Assembly (NCBI GenBank): GCA_902806575.1
Contig: CADCXD010000004.1
Location: 2,604,001-2,668,000 of the forward strand
Origin: Jackrogersella multiformis
Lineage: Eukaryota; Ascomycota; Sordariomycetes; Xylariales; Hypoxylaceae
DNA: 64,000 nucleotides
Reading direction: 5' to 3'
Part shown: positions 1-11,446 of the stretch, one piece after another
How the letters are laid out: the number at the start of each line of letters is the position of its first letter
Position numbering within the stretch: the first letter of the stretch is position 1
Translations under genes and position numbers: made by a program
The notes under the pieces: model-generated
Told to the model about the DNA's origin: nothing
The model's input: only the letters and a program-made list of their open reading frames with translations
Databases searched by the model: none

Positions 1-320
1 ACTTGGGGGGTCTCATATTTATAATCACCCGCTTCTTCACTAAACCGTATGAAGGTAGACTAAGCTCCTCGCAAGCCGCGATTGGCGTCCGAACCGGCTA
101 ATACAAGGTAACTAGATAACTATGTGGTGAGAAATGAGACAGAGAAGCAGTACAAATACATTCCAATCCGTTTTCTATACTCCCCGCCGTCTCTTCCCTC
201 TTCCCCTACTCTGTTCACCCTGTTTGCTCTGCCTCCTTTCCTCTCCTCTTCCCAAGTTGACAAGTTAAGCAAGCACTCTTAGCAAGAACAGAGGGAAAAA
301 AAGAAAGAGAAGACGACACA
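1..320. promoter_or_regulatory. Upstream flank of the GT8 gene
   Basis: No gene is visible in these bases. A pyrimidine-rich tract at about 180-250 followed by a purine-rich leader directly before the ATG at 321 looks like a fungal promoter and 5' untranslated region. This is inferred from position and base composition only. Confidence 0.4.
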
Positions 321-1426
321 ATGGCGAGCAACGGAGTCAAGAACGGCGATGGCGAGAATGGGTGGTATGACCCTACCAAGATCTGGACGACGCTGTTGAC
401 GAATCGTGGATACTTCGGCGGCCTGCTGGTGCTGCACCATTCTCTGCGCCGGCACCGGAGCAAGTACCGGCTCGTCGTTATGGTGACGCGTGCCGTCGAA
501 GAAGATACCGAGTACATGGAAGCCTTCGCCGCCGCCGGCATCTCGACTATCGTCGTTGACAAGATCGAGCCCGCGCCCCGCGACGGCAAGGTCAACAAGG
601 GGACCTGGGAGAAGCTTGCTCCGTGGTCTTTTACGCAGTACGAGGTATGCTTAATTGTTCCTCCCTCGGGACATCTTTCAATATTTGGGATGTTTTGATA
701 TCTACCTATATATCTCGTATATCTCGTATATCTCGTATTTATGTGGCAGTGGGGAAAGCAAGAACTAACCAAGGCGGTTAGCGTGTCGTCCTCCTGGACA
801 GCGACCAGGTCATCCTGCAGAACATCGACGACATGATGAGCGTCGACATCCCCGAGGGCTGGATCGCGAGCACCCACGCTTGCACGTGCAACCCGCGGAA
901 GCTGCCGCACTACAGCAAGGACTGGGTCCCCGCCAACTGCGCCTTCACGGCCGCCGACCAGGCCACGGGCGCGCCGGCGCTCATCACACCCCAGAGCCCC
1001 AACAACCACCACCTCCTCAACAGCGGGACGGTCATCGTGCAGCCGTCCCAGAAGCAGTACGACGAGCTGATGGACGCCATGAACACGCACCCCGACGTCC
1101 CGAACATGATCTTCTTCGACCAGGACCTCCTGGCCATCGTCTACAGGGGCAAGTGGAAGCCCCTGCCGTACCACTACAACGCGCTGAAGCCCATGCGCGA
1201 CTGCCACAGCGGGCTCTGGAAAGACGAGCACGTCAAGATCCTGCACTACATCCTGAACAAGCCCTGGAAGAGCCGGAGCTACAACGAGAAGGACACGATC
1301 GAGTCGACGCACAAGCTGTGGTGGGACGAGTTCGCGCAGGTCGAGAGGGAGTGGACGGAGAGCAAGGACGAGCGGAAGAGGGAGCTCTGGAGGAATGTCG
1401 TTGTGCCTGTTGTTGCGCAAGAGTGA
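321..1426 (+). CDS. Glycosyltransferase family 8 protein (glycogenin/galactinol synthase-like)
   Basis: Two exons (321-644 and 782-1426) joined by a GTATGC...TAG intron give 322 residues. A retaining GT8 enzyme transfers a sugar from a nucleotide-sugar to an acceptor. The metal-binding DxD motif is seen as LLDSD at residues 112-116 and is formed right after the splice junction, which supports the intron. Other GT8 landmarks are LLNSGTV near 188, FFDQDLL near 219-225 and the C-terminal KILHYILNKPWK near 260-271. The N-terminal block (residues 18-60) has the usual GT8 order of a beta strand and an HxLR-like segment. There is no signal peptide or membrane segment, so a cytosolic enzyme is likely. 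Acceptor and sugar donor cannot be told from sequence. Exon 2 is strikingly GC-rich at third positions while exon 1 is less so. It converges on the PLP-protein gene. Confidence 0.88.
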
Positions 1427-1837
1427 GGGGGTTATCCAATACTTGTTATGCTGCTTCCTTTTACTATCTACCGCCACCGAAGCGGTTAGCTGCGTCGTGG
1501 AGAAGGGAGGGAGGTTGTAATGGTGGGAGAAGCATCTTGATAGCATACGAGTTTTTCTAGGGCATACAGCGGAAATATATATGCAGCTTTATTCAGCTTT
1601 ATTTGGGTTGGCGGAGGCAGGCGTGGAAGGTATGAGAAGATATTGCGGGATAAGCAACATAGGTTAGAGGTTACGAGCATTTCACGACGGCCCGCGAAGG
1701 CTTGGTCTGATAGTTTATTTGTTTGCACGCTTCACCGACCCTTGTGTTCTACTCAAACGCCGCGAGAAATGACGATGAGAATGCTTCAATCTACATACCT
1801 ATGCTCCTAGTCAACGTGATACGACGAAAACTACTGC
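1427..1837. other. Convergent 3' intergenic stretch
   Basis: This is the shared 3' flank between the GT8 gene and the PLP-protein gene. It is AT-richer than both neighbouring exons. No open frame, repeat or RNA gene is recognisable. Confidence 0.5.
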
Positions 1838-3053
1838 CTACTCCAGAATCTTAGCCTCGCCCTTCGGCGGCCGCGTGCCGAAGATCGTGCTCCCGACGCG
1901 GACCTCGCCGCTGCCCATGGCCACGGCGCCCTCGAAGTCCCCGCTCATCCCCATGCTCAGCTCCAGGTCGCGCTCCAGCCCCAGCTCCTTCCGCACCAGG
2001 TCGCGCTGCTCGCGCAGGGCCAGGAAGTCCTCGTTGTCGCTGTCGGCCGCGGTGGCTGCGCTGCGCGCGATGGCGCCGATGGTCATCAGCCCCAGCAGGT
2101 GCAGGTTCGGCGCCGCCTCGACGGCCCGGCACAGCGACACGGCGGCGGGCCCCGGGTCGCACCCCGACTTGCTGGACTCGCCCGACGTGTTGACCTGCAC
2201 GTGGATGTTGAGCTTGGAGGGGGCGGGCGGGGAAGAGGAGGACAAGGACGAGAGGAGCTCGCCGCGGTGCTTGTCGAGGAGCTGCGCTTTCTTCTCCGTG
2301 TCTACGCTCGAGACGCAGAATAGGTTCGGGATCTTGGCGAGGTTCTTGCAGTGGCCTGGTTGGTGGGTTAGTTTGATAATGAATGGGGCGGTTGGGGGTG
2401 GGATGGCTTGTGCTGGGAGGCTCGTGTGATGGGTGTGGTGAATATGGAGGGGAATGTGAATTTGAAGAGTGAAAGATATGATGAGATATGTTTATGGCGT
2501 GGAATCTTATTCTAAGCTTTGATATAGACTTTAGGCTGCTAGGTTATTTTAAGTAACTTGTCTATCCATAATAATATCTGAAGGCTGACCGCTTCTCCAT
2601 CTCAAATAGAGGTGGAATTGAAAGTTCGAGAACACCCTTACCGGATTGTAAACCGCCGATGAAATGCCAGTGGATGCTGCGAGGTAGCAGATCGGCCTTC
2701 TGGCTCAGCTCCTGAGCATAGTTCTCGCCGAAGTGCAGCTGCGGCGGCGAGGCCTGCTGCACTAGCGCCAGGATGTCATTCGCCGGCATCAGCTTTGAGA
2801 CGGCGACCAGACGGACCTAGAGTGGATGAGAAGAGTCAGTTACACGGACTAGAAAGCCATATGTTACACCATACAGTGTTGAGAAAAAGGGGGAGATACC
2901 CCTGACCGGGTAAAGGAGGTAACTTACATCTCGGCCATTGGCGACTGCGGCGATGCGCTCGCGTACAGTTTTGATCTGCGATACTAGAGCAGCGGCTCTA
3001 TGGGGGTCGATTTTCATGTCTGCGTCCGTCATCGTAGAGCCATGCGTATACAC
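1838..3053 (-). CDS. PLP homeostasis protein, YggS/PROSC family (alanine racemase-like fold)
   Basis: Three exons (3053-2928, 2816-2642, 2355-1838) give 272 residues. The family binds pyridoxal 5'-phosphate on a TIM-barrel domain and controls the free PLP pool; it is not a racemase. Visible signatures are the PLP lysine in RLVAVSK (Lys50), HFGENYAQE, HWHFIGGLQSG, VNTSGE near 157-162, LGLMTIGA near 188-195, SMGMSGDF at 234-241 and VRVGSTIFGTR near 252-262. Compared with compact bacterial members it has a serine/proline insertion near residues 130-145. The first ATG (3053) is used; a second in-frame ATG seven codons later is also possible. Exon 3 has very high GC at third positions. Confidence 0.9.
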
Positions 3054-4047
3054 GGTAAGCTTATAGCTGAGTTGTAATGGAAGATATAAGCTATGTTGTT
3101 AGTTTTAAAAGATACGACTTATTGACATGCCATAAGGTTCCTTGGGTAGAAAAACCGAAAGAACACTACGGAGAGCGGTACAGTATATATACTGTACATC
3201 AATGCAATTAGGTAAGTAGGTATCTACTAAGGCATGTAAGTTATCTTCATATTATGCTGATAGTAGGTAGAAGTTAGTAGGGCGAGAATCCTTAAGATCT
3301 AAACGCTCTAATTCGTTCTCCTTTCCTATATCCACTATCCGGAGGATACAGATGACCCAGAGAGCTCGATGTATTTATAAGCTATAAATATCTAAAGAGG
3401 ATATGGATGACAATACTTCAAGCCTTGAGCGCGCTGGTATCTGTGCAGCTTGGTAATACCTAATCCACGGGTGATTGCGGCTCAGGTAAGAGAGTTATCG
3501 TGTCACCGCTAAATGACCTAGAACATTGAAACCTGGAATCAGGATAAGATGATTTGGCTTTTCTTTGGAGCAATTGTTGTTTATTTTATTTACTATGGCA
3601 TACTTATATGACATATGGTATAAGGTTGTTATCAAGATTTAGATATTGAATCCGTGCAAGAACCAACCGGACGGAGAGTAGTAATAAAGTGATATCATTT
3701 CACGGGATTTCGCACATGGCAATTATGACACTAGGTTACCTACCTACCTAAGGTACCTACTTTCGTATTTGCTTATCTAATCTATATATGCACTTAACTA
3801 TCTACCTACATAAGGTAGGTACCGATAAGGGATGCTGCGGCTAGATATCGATAAGAAAAGCCTCCAGGTTTAATGTTTTTGAAGCTTTCTCCAGTGTCCA
3901 ATAGTTTAGCTCCCTGCATTGAACCTCTCCTGCCTGTCTTGCCGGACGATCCAACTTGACGAAGTTACGAATCATAAATATATTCAGTTATTTGGTATAT
4001 ACGGAACTTTGAATACTCCGAAGAGATACTGCTATCAGCAAATCGCC
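3054..4047. promoter_or_regulatory. Divergent promoter region between the PLP-protein gene and BCD1
   Basis: This AT-rich block separates two genes transcribed away from each other and should hold both promoters. No gene is visible. It contains two CCTACCTAAGGTACC-type islands (about 3735-3765 and 3800-3830) belonging to the dispersed intergenic repeat seen throughout the window. Confidence 0.45.
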
Positions 4048-5229
4048 ATGGCAGATCCTTTATTAACATCGCTCTGTACCATTTGCCACATTCAAACCCC
4101 CAAGTACAAATGCCCTCGATGCGGAACGCGAACTTGTTCCTTGGCATGCGTGACGAAGCATAAGAAATGGTCATCATGCAGTGGAGAGCGAGACCCGACT
4201 GTATACATACCTCGCGAGAAGCTAAAGACGGATGCCGGTATCGACCACGACTACAATTTCTTGACTAAGATCGAGAGATCCGTGGAACGAACCGAGAAGA
4301 TATTAAGGGAAGAGAGGGACATATTACCGCAAGAGGATACCACCTCACGACAGCCGCCTAATAAAAGAGCGCGCCTCCATAAGGGCCAAAGTAGAGGAAA
4401 GGTTACTTTCGAAGAAAGCTCGCGAAGATGGGACAGGAATTCGATACAGCGGATGCGACAGCTGGGCATCAACGTCTTATCCCTCCCCTACGGTATGACT
4501 CGGGCCAAGGAGAACAAAACGAGCTGGAACAAGCGAACGAGGTCTATGAACTGGCAGGTTGAGTGGCTCGAATGGAAAGACACCATCTCTATTGAAGGAG
4601 ACAGCAGCCCAAAGCCCTCGAAAACTTTGCACAAGATGCTAGACGAAGTACCACTGTACAATGGCCTTGCAGAGAGTCAGGAGTACCATCGTCAACGGCA
4701 GCTTAGCGACAAAGAGCGTGTTCAGGAGAAGAAGGAGAGATCTTTAGAGGAAAAGAAAATACTCGCTAGCAAAGGCCAAGACGTGGTTACAACTGCTTGG
4801 AGCGGTGGGGAATATGTGATGCAGGACTCAAGCACGACTACGTGGAACAATACGACTTCGGGGTCGTCCCACATAAGCGAAGGACTGAAGGACAAATACC
4901 GGTTGTTCTATCTCAAGCCAAGGACGCCTTCAAGAGAGTTGAAAAGGCTCATACCATTACGGCCAACCGACAACTTGGCTACTGTGCTACCTGGACTCGA
5001 GATTGTAGAATTTCCGACGATCTGCATACTGCCAGCAAACTCCGCAGACATTCCTGAGGGGTACATCGTGGAAGAAAGGCCAAGGAAGTCCAAAAAGCGA
5101 CTAGGCTCTAGCCTTGTTGAATATTCGAGCGAGGGGGAGGGTGGGACTATGAAGGAGGAATTGGACGAGCAAAGGGATGTCGATACCACAAGTAGCTCGG
5201 GTTCAGACTCTTCTGATGTGTCTGATTAA
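4048..5229 (+). CDS. BCD1: Box C/D snoRNP assembly factor Bcd1 (HIT zinc finger protein)
   Basis: A single exon encodes 393 residues. Bcd1 (ZNHIT6 in animals) is a nuclear factor needed for assembly and stability of box C/D snoRNPs. The N-terminus has a zf-HIT domain, residues about 10-45, with CTICH, YKCPRC, CSLAC and HKKWSSCSG providing paired Cys/His ligands. It is followed by YIPREKL and YNFLTKIER, which are conserved in the family. The middle part has the basic stretch PPNKRARLHKGQSRGK, and the conserved core continues with SWNKRTRSMNWQVEWLEW. The C-terminus is acidic and serine-rich, as in other fungal members. The ATG at 4048 is chosen because the zinc finger begins nine residues later; the open frame extends upstream but without an ATG that fits. 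Confidence in the family is high. Confidence 0.93.
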   Translation: MADPLLTSLCTICHIQTPKYKCPRCGTRTCSLACVTKHKKWSSCSGERDPTVYIPREKLKTDAGIDHDYNFLTKIERSVERTEKILREERDILPQEDTTSRQPPNKRARLHKGQSRGKVTFEESSRRWDRNSIQRMRQLGINVLSLPYGMTRAKENKTSWNKRTRSMNWQVEWLEWKDTISIEGDSSPKPSKTLHKMLDEVPLYNGLAESQEYHRQRQLSDKERVQEKKERSLEEKKILASKGQDVVTTAWSGGEYVMQDSSTTTWNNTTSGSSHISEGLKDKYRLFYLKPRTPSRELKRLIPLRPTDNLATVLPGLEIVEFPTICILPANSADIPEGYIVEERPRKSKKRLGSSLVEYSSEGEGGTMKEELDEQRDVDTTSSSGSDSSDVSD

Positions 5230-6097
5230 TCAATAATAATAATGATACCTCTTCGTTGCAGTGAGTTATATCATTTATGACCGTTGTGGCCTCGCTAACT
5301 GGCATTGTGGGCACCTTATTCATGATTTCACGCCACAAATATTGTGACATAAAATACCTCCTAAAAATACATATACCTACCCTTGAATAATAGACTGTAC
5401 ATCAGGGTGAGTGCTTATATCAGTAGGTACCAAAGGTATATATTCCGTCGGAAATTATATCGAGGTTGTATTCCCGTCGAATAAGACAAGACACATTCTG
5501 CCCCACCTCCTGACGCAAATAATATACCTAGGTACTATGTAGGTATTCGAGGATATACCTATGCATTGTGTGGGTGGTCCTAAAAACCTCTACCTAAATA
5601 AACTAGTACCTAAGTACCTACTAGGGTAGGTAACTGGAAGTACCTATATATTTCCCGAATGAAAGTCAAGTGACTCGTCATATGAATAAAGAGATTTCTT
5701 ATGTATCTCAAACAAAGAAGGAAGTCGCGTTTGTACCAAGATCTGCAATACCTTAGGTACCTGCAAGACTTGTGCGCACACGTGCACATGGTATGGTACT
5801 TGGTTGTGGCTTAGCACCTGACATCACCTGCCAAAAGCTGAAGCAGAGGAAAACCTTAACCTTACTTTATGGGGCTGGTGGTAACTAACCGTTCGCCGAA
5901 TTTTTTTTTAATCCTTAATCCTTCACGGCAAAACTTCAGCCTCTCTCTTCTCTCCTCTTAATCCTACCACACCCCAAAAAAAAAATCCATTTGTATTTCT
6001 TCATACTTTCCAACACCGAATTTAATCATTTTCCTTTTACAATCTCTACTGCATTCACATATCCTCTTGTGCGCCTTGCGCATCTAATTCTGACATC
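5230..6097. promoter_or_regulatory. Intergenic region with SCD6 promoter
   Basis: It holds the 3' flank of BCD1 and the promoter/leader of SCD6. Repeat islands of the TACCTAGGTA type occur at about 5525-5650 and 5750-5762. A T-run (about 5901-5910), a CT-rich tract (about 5940-5960) and an A-run (about 5977-5986) precede the SCD6 start. No gene is visible. Confidence 0.4.
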
Positions 6098-8171
6098 ATG
6101 TCTGAATTTCTTGGGTACGTATTTTACATTTTGTATCTTGTATTTGTATTTGTATTTGTATTTCGTAGCATCATCTTCCCCTCGTTAATTCTCGTCAGCC
6201 CTCGCATGATGTAGATTGCTAACGCGACGCGACTATCGCACAGGTCTCGCATATCCCTCATCTCCAAGAGTGATATCCGGTAGGTTTCTCCCCAAATACA
6301 AAAGCTATATTGGCCTTTTCGTCTAACATCACTAGATACTCGGGTGTATTGCACGAGATCAATTCGGAAGAGTCAACCGTTTCTCTAGAGAACGTCCGAT
6401 CATTCGGTACTGAGGGCCGCAAGGGTAATCCAGATGAGGAGATAGCACCTTCCGATCAGGTTTACGAGTACATCGTCTTCCGAGGTAGCGATGTGAAGGA
6501 CTTGCGCATCGAGCAAGCTCCAGCTCCTCCCAAGGAGAACCAACCTCCTAAGGTCCCCGATGACCCTGCCATCGTCGGAGTAAGTCATACATCCCCTCAC
6601 AATTCTGCTACACAATGTCCAATTCTTATGATGAAATATTTCGGATGTAAACACAAATTCAACTGAAATGCGCAAACAAAACAATGTTGATTTTTCCGTT
6701 GCCTTCCTTCTGATCCACTACGGACTTTACACTTGCTAAGAACGTGAAAACATCGTCTCGCTAAGCATCGATGCTAACCACATGTTCTAATTTATAGGCT
6801 CGAACCCGCCCTCAAGGTCCTCCACAAGGCGTTATCCCACCCGGTCCCGGTGCACCAGGCTATGGCCAAAGCCCCTACCAACCCAACCCGTTCTACCCCC
6901 CTCCTCCTCCGGGTCAATGGGGACGTGGCGGTCCGGGCCCCGGTCCTGGTCCTGTTCCTGGTCAAGGCTTTCATGCGATGCCTTATCCTCCCCCTCCTGG
7001 CTGGTTCCCTCCTGGCCAAGGCTTCCCGGCTGGCGGTCCTGGCGGTCCGGGTCCGTGGAACAGCTTTGGATACCCACCTGGTCCTGGTCCTCAGCTCCAT
7101 CCAGGTGTACCTGGCCAAGGAATGAGAGGCACACCACAGCAGGACAACAAGCCGGTCCCTATTGGTGCTGGTGTCGACAAGCAAAGAATGGTTGGTAACC
7201 CTGCCGTTGAATTGCCTACGGAGCCTAAGTCACTTGGACAGCAGCCCGTTCAGCCGGCCCCCATGAGTGCTGCACCAACCCCGCCGGTTGAATCGAAGCC
7301 TACGGCAGCGGAGGTCAAAGCCACCGCAGAATCGCTCTCGACGGCAAACGCAGCTCCGGCTAACGTTACCGAGAAGAAGGCCGTCCCAACCGGCCCTAAG
7401 AACAACCGTGTCACCCCGGTTGTGCCGATTCCGACCTCGTTCGCTTCGAAAGCCGGTCTCCAAGTCACGGCCGCTACTGCCTCAGTCAAGCCAGCAAGTG
7501 ATCAATCTAACGGGCAGACGAGCACAGCTGCTCTTAAGGATGCCACTCAAGCTGCAAAAGCCGCCGTTGCTGTCGCAATGGCCAAGCTTGACAGCTCTCG
7601 TGCCGCCGAAGTCGCAGCTGCTCAGAATGGTAGCACTGGAATGGACAACCTGACTAAGAAGGTGAACGAGATGAGAATCAATGCCACCCGAAACCCGACG
7701 AACGGCAGAGGACGTGGTCGAGGTGGTCGTCCTGGCGGACCGAACAAGGTCAATGTTCCCGACTCCGATTTCGATTTCGCAGCTGGGAACGCCAAGTTCA
7801 ACAAGCAAGATCTCGTGAAGGAGACAGTGTCTGGTTCTCCTCCCGCCGAGGCTTCTAATGGGCCCCATTTGGAGCATACGCAGTCCGAAGAGTCTACTGT
7901 ACCTGTTGCGTACAACAAGACTAGGTCGTTTTTCGACAACATCTCTAGTGAAGCTAAGGACCGTGCTGAGAATGGGGGCCAGAAGCCTGGTGGTCGCGAG
8001 TGGCGCGGCGAGGAGCAGCGCAAGAACATGGAGACCTTTGGTCAAGGAAGCGTCGATGGCGGCTACCGAGGTGGCTATCGTGGCCGGGGTCGCGGACGTG
8101 GCAACAACCGTGGCCGCGGATTCGGCCCTCGTGGACGAGGCAACCCATTCCGCCAACCAGCTGCCCAATAA
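6098..8171 (+). CDS. SCD6: Lsm14/Scd6-type translational repressor and decapping activator
   Basis: Four coding exons (6098-6114, 6244-6279, 6336-6579, 6798-8171) give 556 residues. The protein represses translation initiation and promotes decapping in P-bodies. An N-terminal LSm domain (residues about 3-90) begins FLGSRISLISKSDIRYSGVL; three introns cut it, which leaves a 17-nt first coding segment and a 36-nt second exon. A Pro/Gly/Gln-rich low-complexity region follows (about 105-180). The C-terminal half has the DFDF motif (SDFDFAAGNAKFNK), an FFD box (YNKTRSFFDNIS), a TFG box (RKNMETFGQ) and a terminal RGG tract, in the order typical of Scd6/Sum2/Lsm14. Intron 1 contains a TTTGTA hexamer repeat. 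No part appears broken. Confidence 0.95.
6121..6170 (+). repeat. TTTGTA hexanucleotide repeat in SCD6 intron 1
   Basis: Intron 1 of SCD6 carries four to five imperfect copies of TTTGTA in a row, a simple-sequence repeat likely to vary in length between strains. No function is evident. Confidence 0.7.
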
Positions 8172-8977
8172 GTCATATCGTTGCCTATATCCAGTAGATG
8201 GATCGGCATCGTTGCTGGACCATAGCATGCATGGTCCTTTTGGTCGACTTATAACCTTTTCACTTATGACCGCACACTTCTACACCCTTATCCTTCCGCA
8301 CGACATCTTTCCCGTGTATTAATACGGTTATTGCATGATACTGTTTTTCTTTTCTTTTCGATGCTTATGAACTTAGTGGATAAGCACGCGGTTTTTGCCA
8401 TGCTTAAGAACTCGATAGGCGTCGTTTCAGTTGAGGCTCTAGCAATGGCGTAAGGATGGATTGGCAAGGTCAGGTATTATTCTTGCATTCGCATCATGAG
8501 CATGATCACACACGATTTACTAAGGGAAAAAATCGAGCTCGGAATTTCCGGCTCAAGTGAAGGATGGCTTTGGCTTGCAAGGCGGCGTTCGTGCAAACAC
8601 ACCCCTGGAAGGACCGCATTTTCGGTACCTACGACAGTTGAGGAAAGGCATAGCAAGCAGGTGAAGGTGGACTTGATGGTTGTAGATGGCTGCGCTCTTC
8701 GAGTCGGTACATAGGCTAAAGCTACACCCTTAATATAGGATCATCAAGTCCAATTCTATGTCTCATGCAGTGATTGTCTAATGAGTTCGGCACGATAGTA
8801 GGGCTAATAGCCTAGAGTGTCTAGATGTTCTATCTCTATACTCCCCTTCCCTCCTACGAATTTCATACTTCAGGATACACGTCCCTAGAATCAGGTAAGT
8901 TAGCAAAGGCCCCCTAACTTCGCCAATCACTTGGCATAGGTCAAATCATCACAAACACACAAGGAACAGGGAACCAC
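8172..8977. other. Convergent 3' intergenic stretch
   Basis: This is the shared 3' flank of SCD6 and the Nit-type amidase gene. It holds a T/C-rich tract near 8341-8360 that fits the SCD6 3' untranslated region. A 72-codon frame at 8496-8714 has no recognisable domain and is not called. Confidence 0.4.
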
Positions 8978-10514
8978 TCACGTCCTCCTAACCAGCGGCA
9001 TCCCCGCCCGCACCCTCTCCCACTCGCCAAGGTCCACATCGACCACGCCCAGCTGGCCCACGGCCCCGTCCTCCGCCACCCCCTTCAGGCACAGCACCAC
9101 GCGCCCCCACGGGTCCACCACCATGCTCCGCCCGTAGCTGACCCGCGAAGAGGTAGCAGGGTTGTGCTGCCCCACCTGCGCCGCGGCGACCACCCACGAC
9201 TGCGTCTCCACCGCCCGCGCCCGCAGAAGCACTTCCCAGTGCGCACGCCCCGTCGCTACCGTGAAGGCGCTGGGGTACAGGAGCACCTGCGCCGGACCCG
9301 CGCCCGAGCTGCTATCATCATCATAAGTATGGGAGTGGGAGTGGGAGCGGGAGCCGGTGAGGTGCAAGGCGGCTTCCGCGAACCGCAGGTCGAAGCAGAT
9401 CAGGCTGCCCAGCCGCCCCACGGGCGAGTCGAAGGGCGCGGTGAAGGACGACCCGGCTTGCGTCGTGGCGGACTCGCGGAGGGACGCCGAGGGGTAGTCG
9501 AACAGGTGCAGCTTGTTGTACGTGCCGGCCGGGTGCAGCAGCGTGCCGTCGGCTTGGATGTAGATCGTGCGGTTGTAGAGCTTAAGCTTGGGGGGCGGCG
9601 ATGCCGCTGCTGTCTCCGAGGGGGGCGAGGATGTGGATGGGGGCGAGGTGGAGGGTACGGAAGAGGCGGCGGCGGCGACGGCCTCGGGGTCCTCGGACTG
9701 CGCGACGGAGGTCAGGACGGCGCTGCTGGTGCTGGCGGACGGCGTCACGGCCACCGGCACGTGGATCCCGACGTGCACGGCGAGCTGGTGCTTGGCGGCC
9801 GCGGACCGCAGCCCCGCTACGAAGGGCGAGGTGCTGACCGGCTTGGCGAGCGATAGCGATTCTTGCGCCGAGGAGCCGATGTAGTCGGATGCTTCGGGGA
9901 GGAAGAGGATCTAGGGTGTGGTTTGGTTAGTTTAGTTACGGGGACTTGATGATTAGCTTAGCTGCCTGGGCTGGGTGGCTAGGAGGGTCGATCCTAGGGG
10001 GTTGGTATAGATTGAGGAGTGGGTTGTGTATTCTTTCAAACATGCAAGTCCCTGGCTATGATCGCGGATATGTGATACTAGGACGGATATGTTGCGTATA
10101 GCTAGCTTCCTGCCACTCCACTCCTCCCCATTTGACGGGTAGGTGTCGTAAACTTGAGCATCGAAACGATGCCACCGACATCCCCCTTGACCAAAGCCAT
10201 CGTACCTAGCTCACAGGAAAAGGACGACTATTTCAACTCATTACGTATTACGTACTTTTGCACCAGCAGCGGCGGCCTGGCTTACGAGCTTGACGCACTG
10301 CTCGAGGTTATGGGCCATGGAGTTGGACGAGCATATCTGGCCTATCGCCTGTATACCGAATTAGCTACGTATCATTGCTTAGTATTTAGGTACCTGGTAG
10401 ATATATCTTGTTCTCCGCATTCTCCCAAGATCATCATCATCATCTTATCCTCGCTTGTCATCTATACTAAAACATCATAACTACGACGGGTGAGAGTCTT
10501 ACAGCTTTCGCCAT
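8978..10514 (-). CDS. Carbon-nitrogen hydrolase of the Nit1/Nit2 branch (probable deaminated-glutathione amidase)
   Basis: Three exons (10514-10503, 10348-10256, 9910-8978) give 345 residues; the first coding exon is only 12 nt and encodes MAKA. The nitrilase Glu-Lys-Cys triad is visible: Glu41 in FLPEASDY, Lys168 in YNKLHLFD and Cys207 in LICFDLRF. The N-terminal segment with SMAHNLEQCVKLVSQAA matches the start of Nit proteins, whose yeast and mammalian members hydrolyse deaminated glutathione in a metabolite-repair role. Residues about 89-142 are a Ser/Ala/Pro-rich insertion between core strands, and a His/Ser-rich insertion lies near 220-235; both lengthen the protein relative to the usual 270-310 residues. 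Exon 3 is very GC-rich. The ATG at 10514 is supported by frame continuity through two consensus introns (154 and 345 nt). The Nit1-type function is inferred from the family. Confidence 0.88.
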
Positions 10515-11446
10515 CGTAAAACAGCGCTACAGATAGCTTGATCCTCGAGGCGTAGATAAGCACACGTAGATTAGGTAGACTATCTGCATATACGAAACGA
10601 CGAGAGAAATAAATTCTCCGATGTTCCTTCCACAAGGGTGTGTCGCTACCTAACTCGTCCTGTAAACAGTGCGGGCCGAGAGGAGAAAAGGAAATAGGAA
10701 AGCAAGCCGGATAATAACTGGATCAAGCCATTCGGGGCATTCCTGACGTGATGTCGAATAGGTAGTCGGAGAGACCTAGTACAGGTCCCCACTTTCGCCC
10801 GACGTCGCACCAAGAGGACCGAAGCCGAATGTCAGGAACGACACCTAGCTTAGGTACCAAGTAGGCAGGTACCACTAGATAGGGTAAGACATACGGTCTA
10901 AGTATTTATGTACAGCAAGTATCATGAATTACAAAATTAACAAGGACTACAAAAGACGTGTAATTATACGTGTTTTTAGGCCATTCTTTTTGTTTTATCT
11001 TTAGCTAGAGATCTACGCAGAAACGCAATCGGATATCCTTTCTGGTCAGCTAGCTAAACTGCCATAGCAACTGGAGTAGCCAGCATCATTACTAGAACGC
11101 CGAACCTGTATCTGCAAGTCCTACTGGGGATGAACACACTTAAACGAGGCCGTCATCTCGTATTCGTTCCTCCCTCATTCCTGCCTCGTTCGCCCTTCTT
11201 CCATTGATGATCACGGAAGGGCGAAAATCAGAAAATGCAAATGCCAAACCGTTACCCCCCTAATATCCTCTGGTGCAACGCCTGGCTGTGAACGTAAAAA
11301 AGTATAGTCAATACAACAAAAGGAGTCCAGAGGGGTTTTTTCCTCTAGAAAGTAAACACCGTCTTACCACCCATCGACCCAAGGTTAAACTGGCCGTGAC
11401 CGGGTCCGTCGATTCGCGGTCCTAATTATGAGGTTTCCCGCTCCCA
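10515..11446. promoter_or_regulatory. Promoter side of the Nit-type gene and 3' flank of TAF4
   Basis: No gene is visible. The stretch lies upstream of the Nit-type gene and downstream of TAF4, both on the minus strand. A short CTTAGGTACC repeat island occurs at about 10850-10875. Confidence 0.4.

Noticed and set aside
215..1546. 443-codon minus-strand frame opposite the GT8 gene
   Set aside because: It is a shadow of the GC3-rich GT8 exon; its composition is low-complexity (Val/Leu/Arg runs) and the plus strand has a clear GT8 protein.
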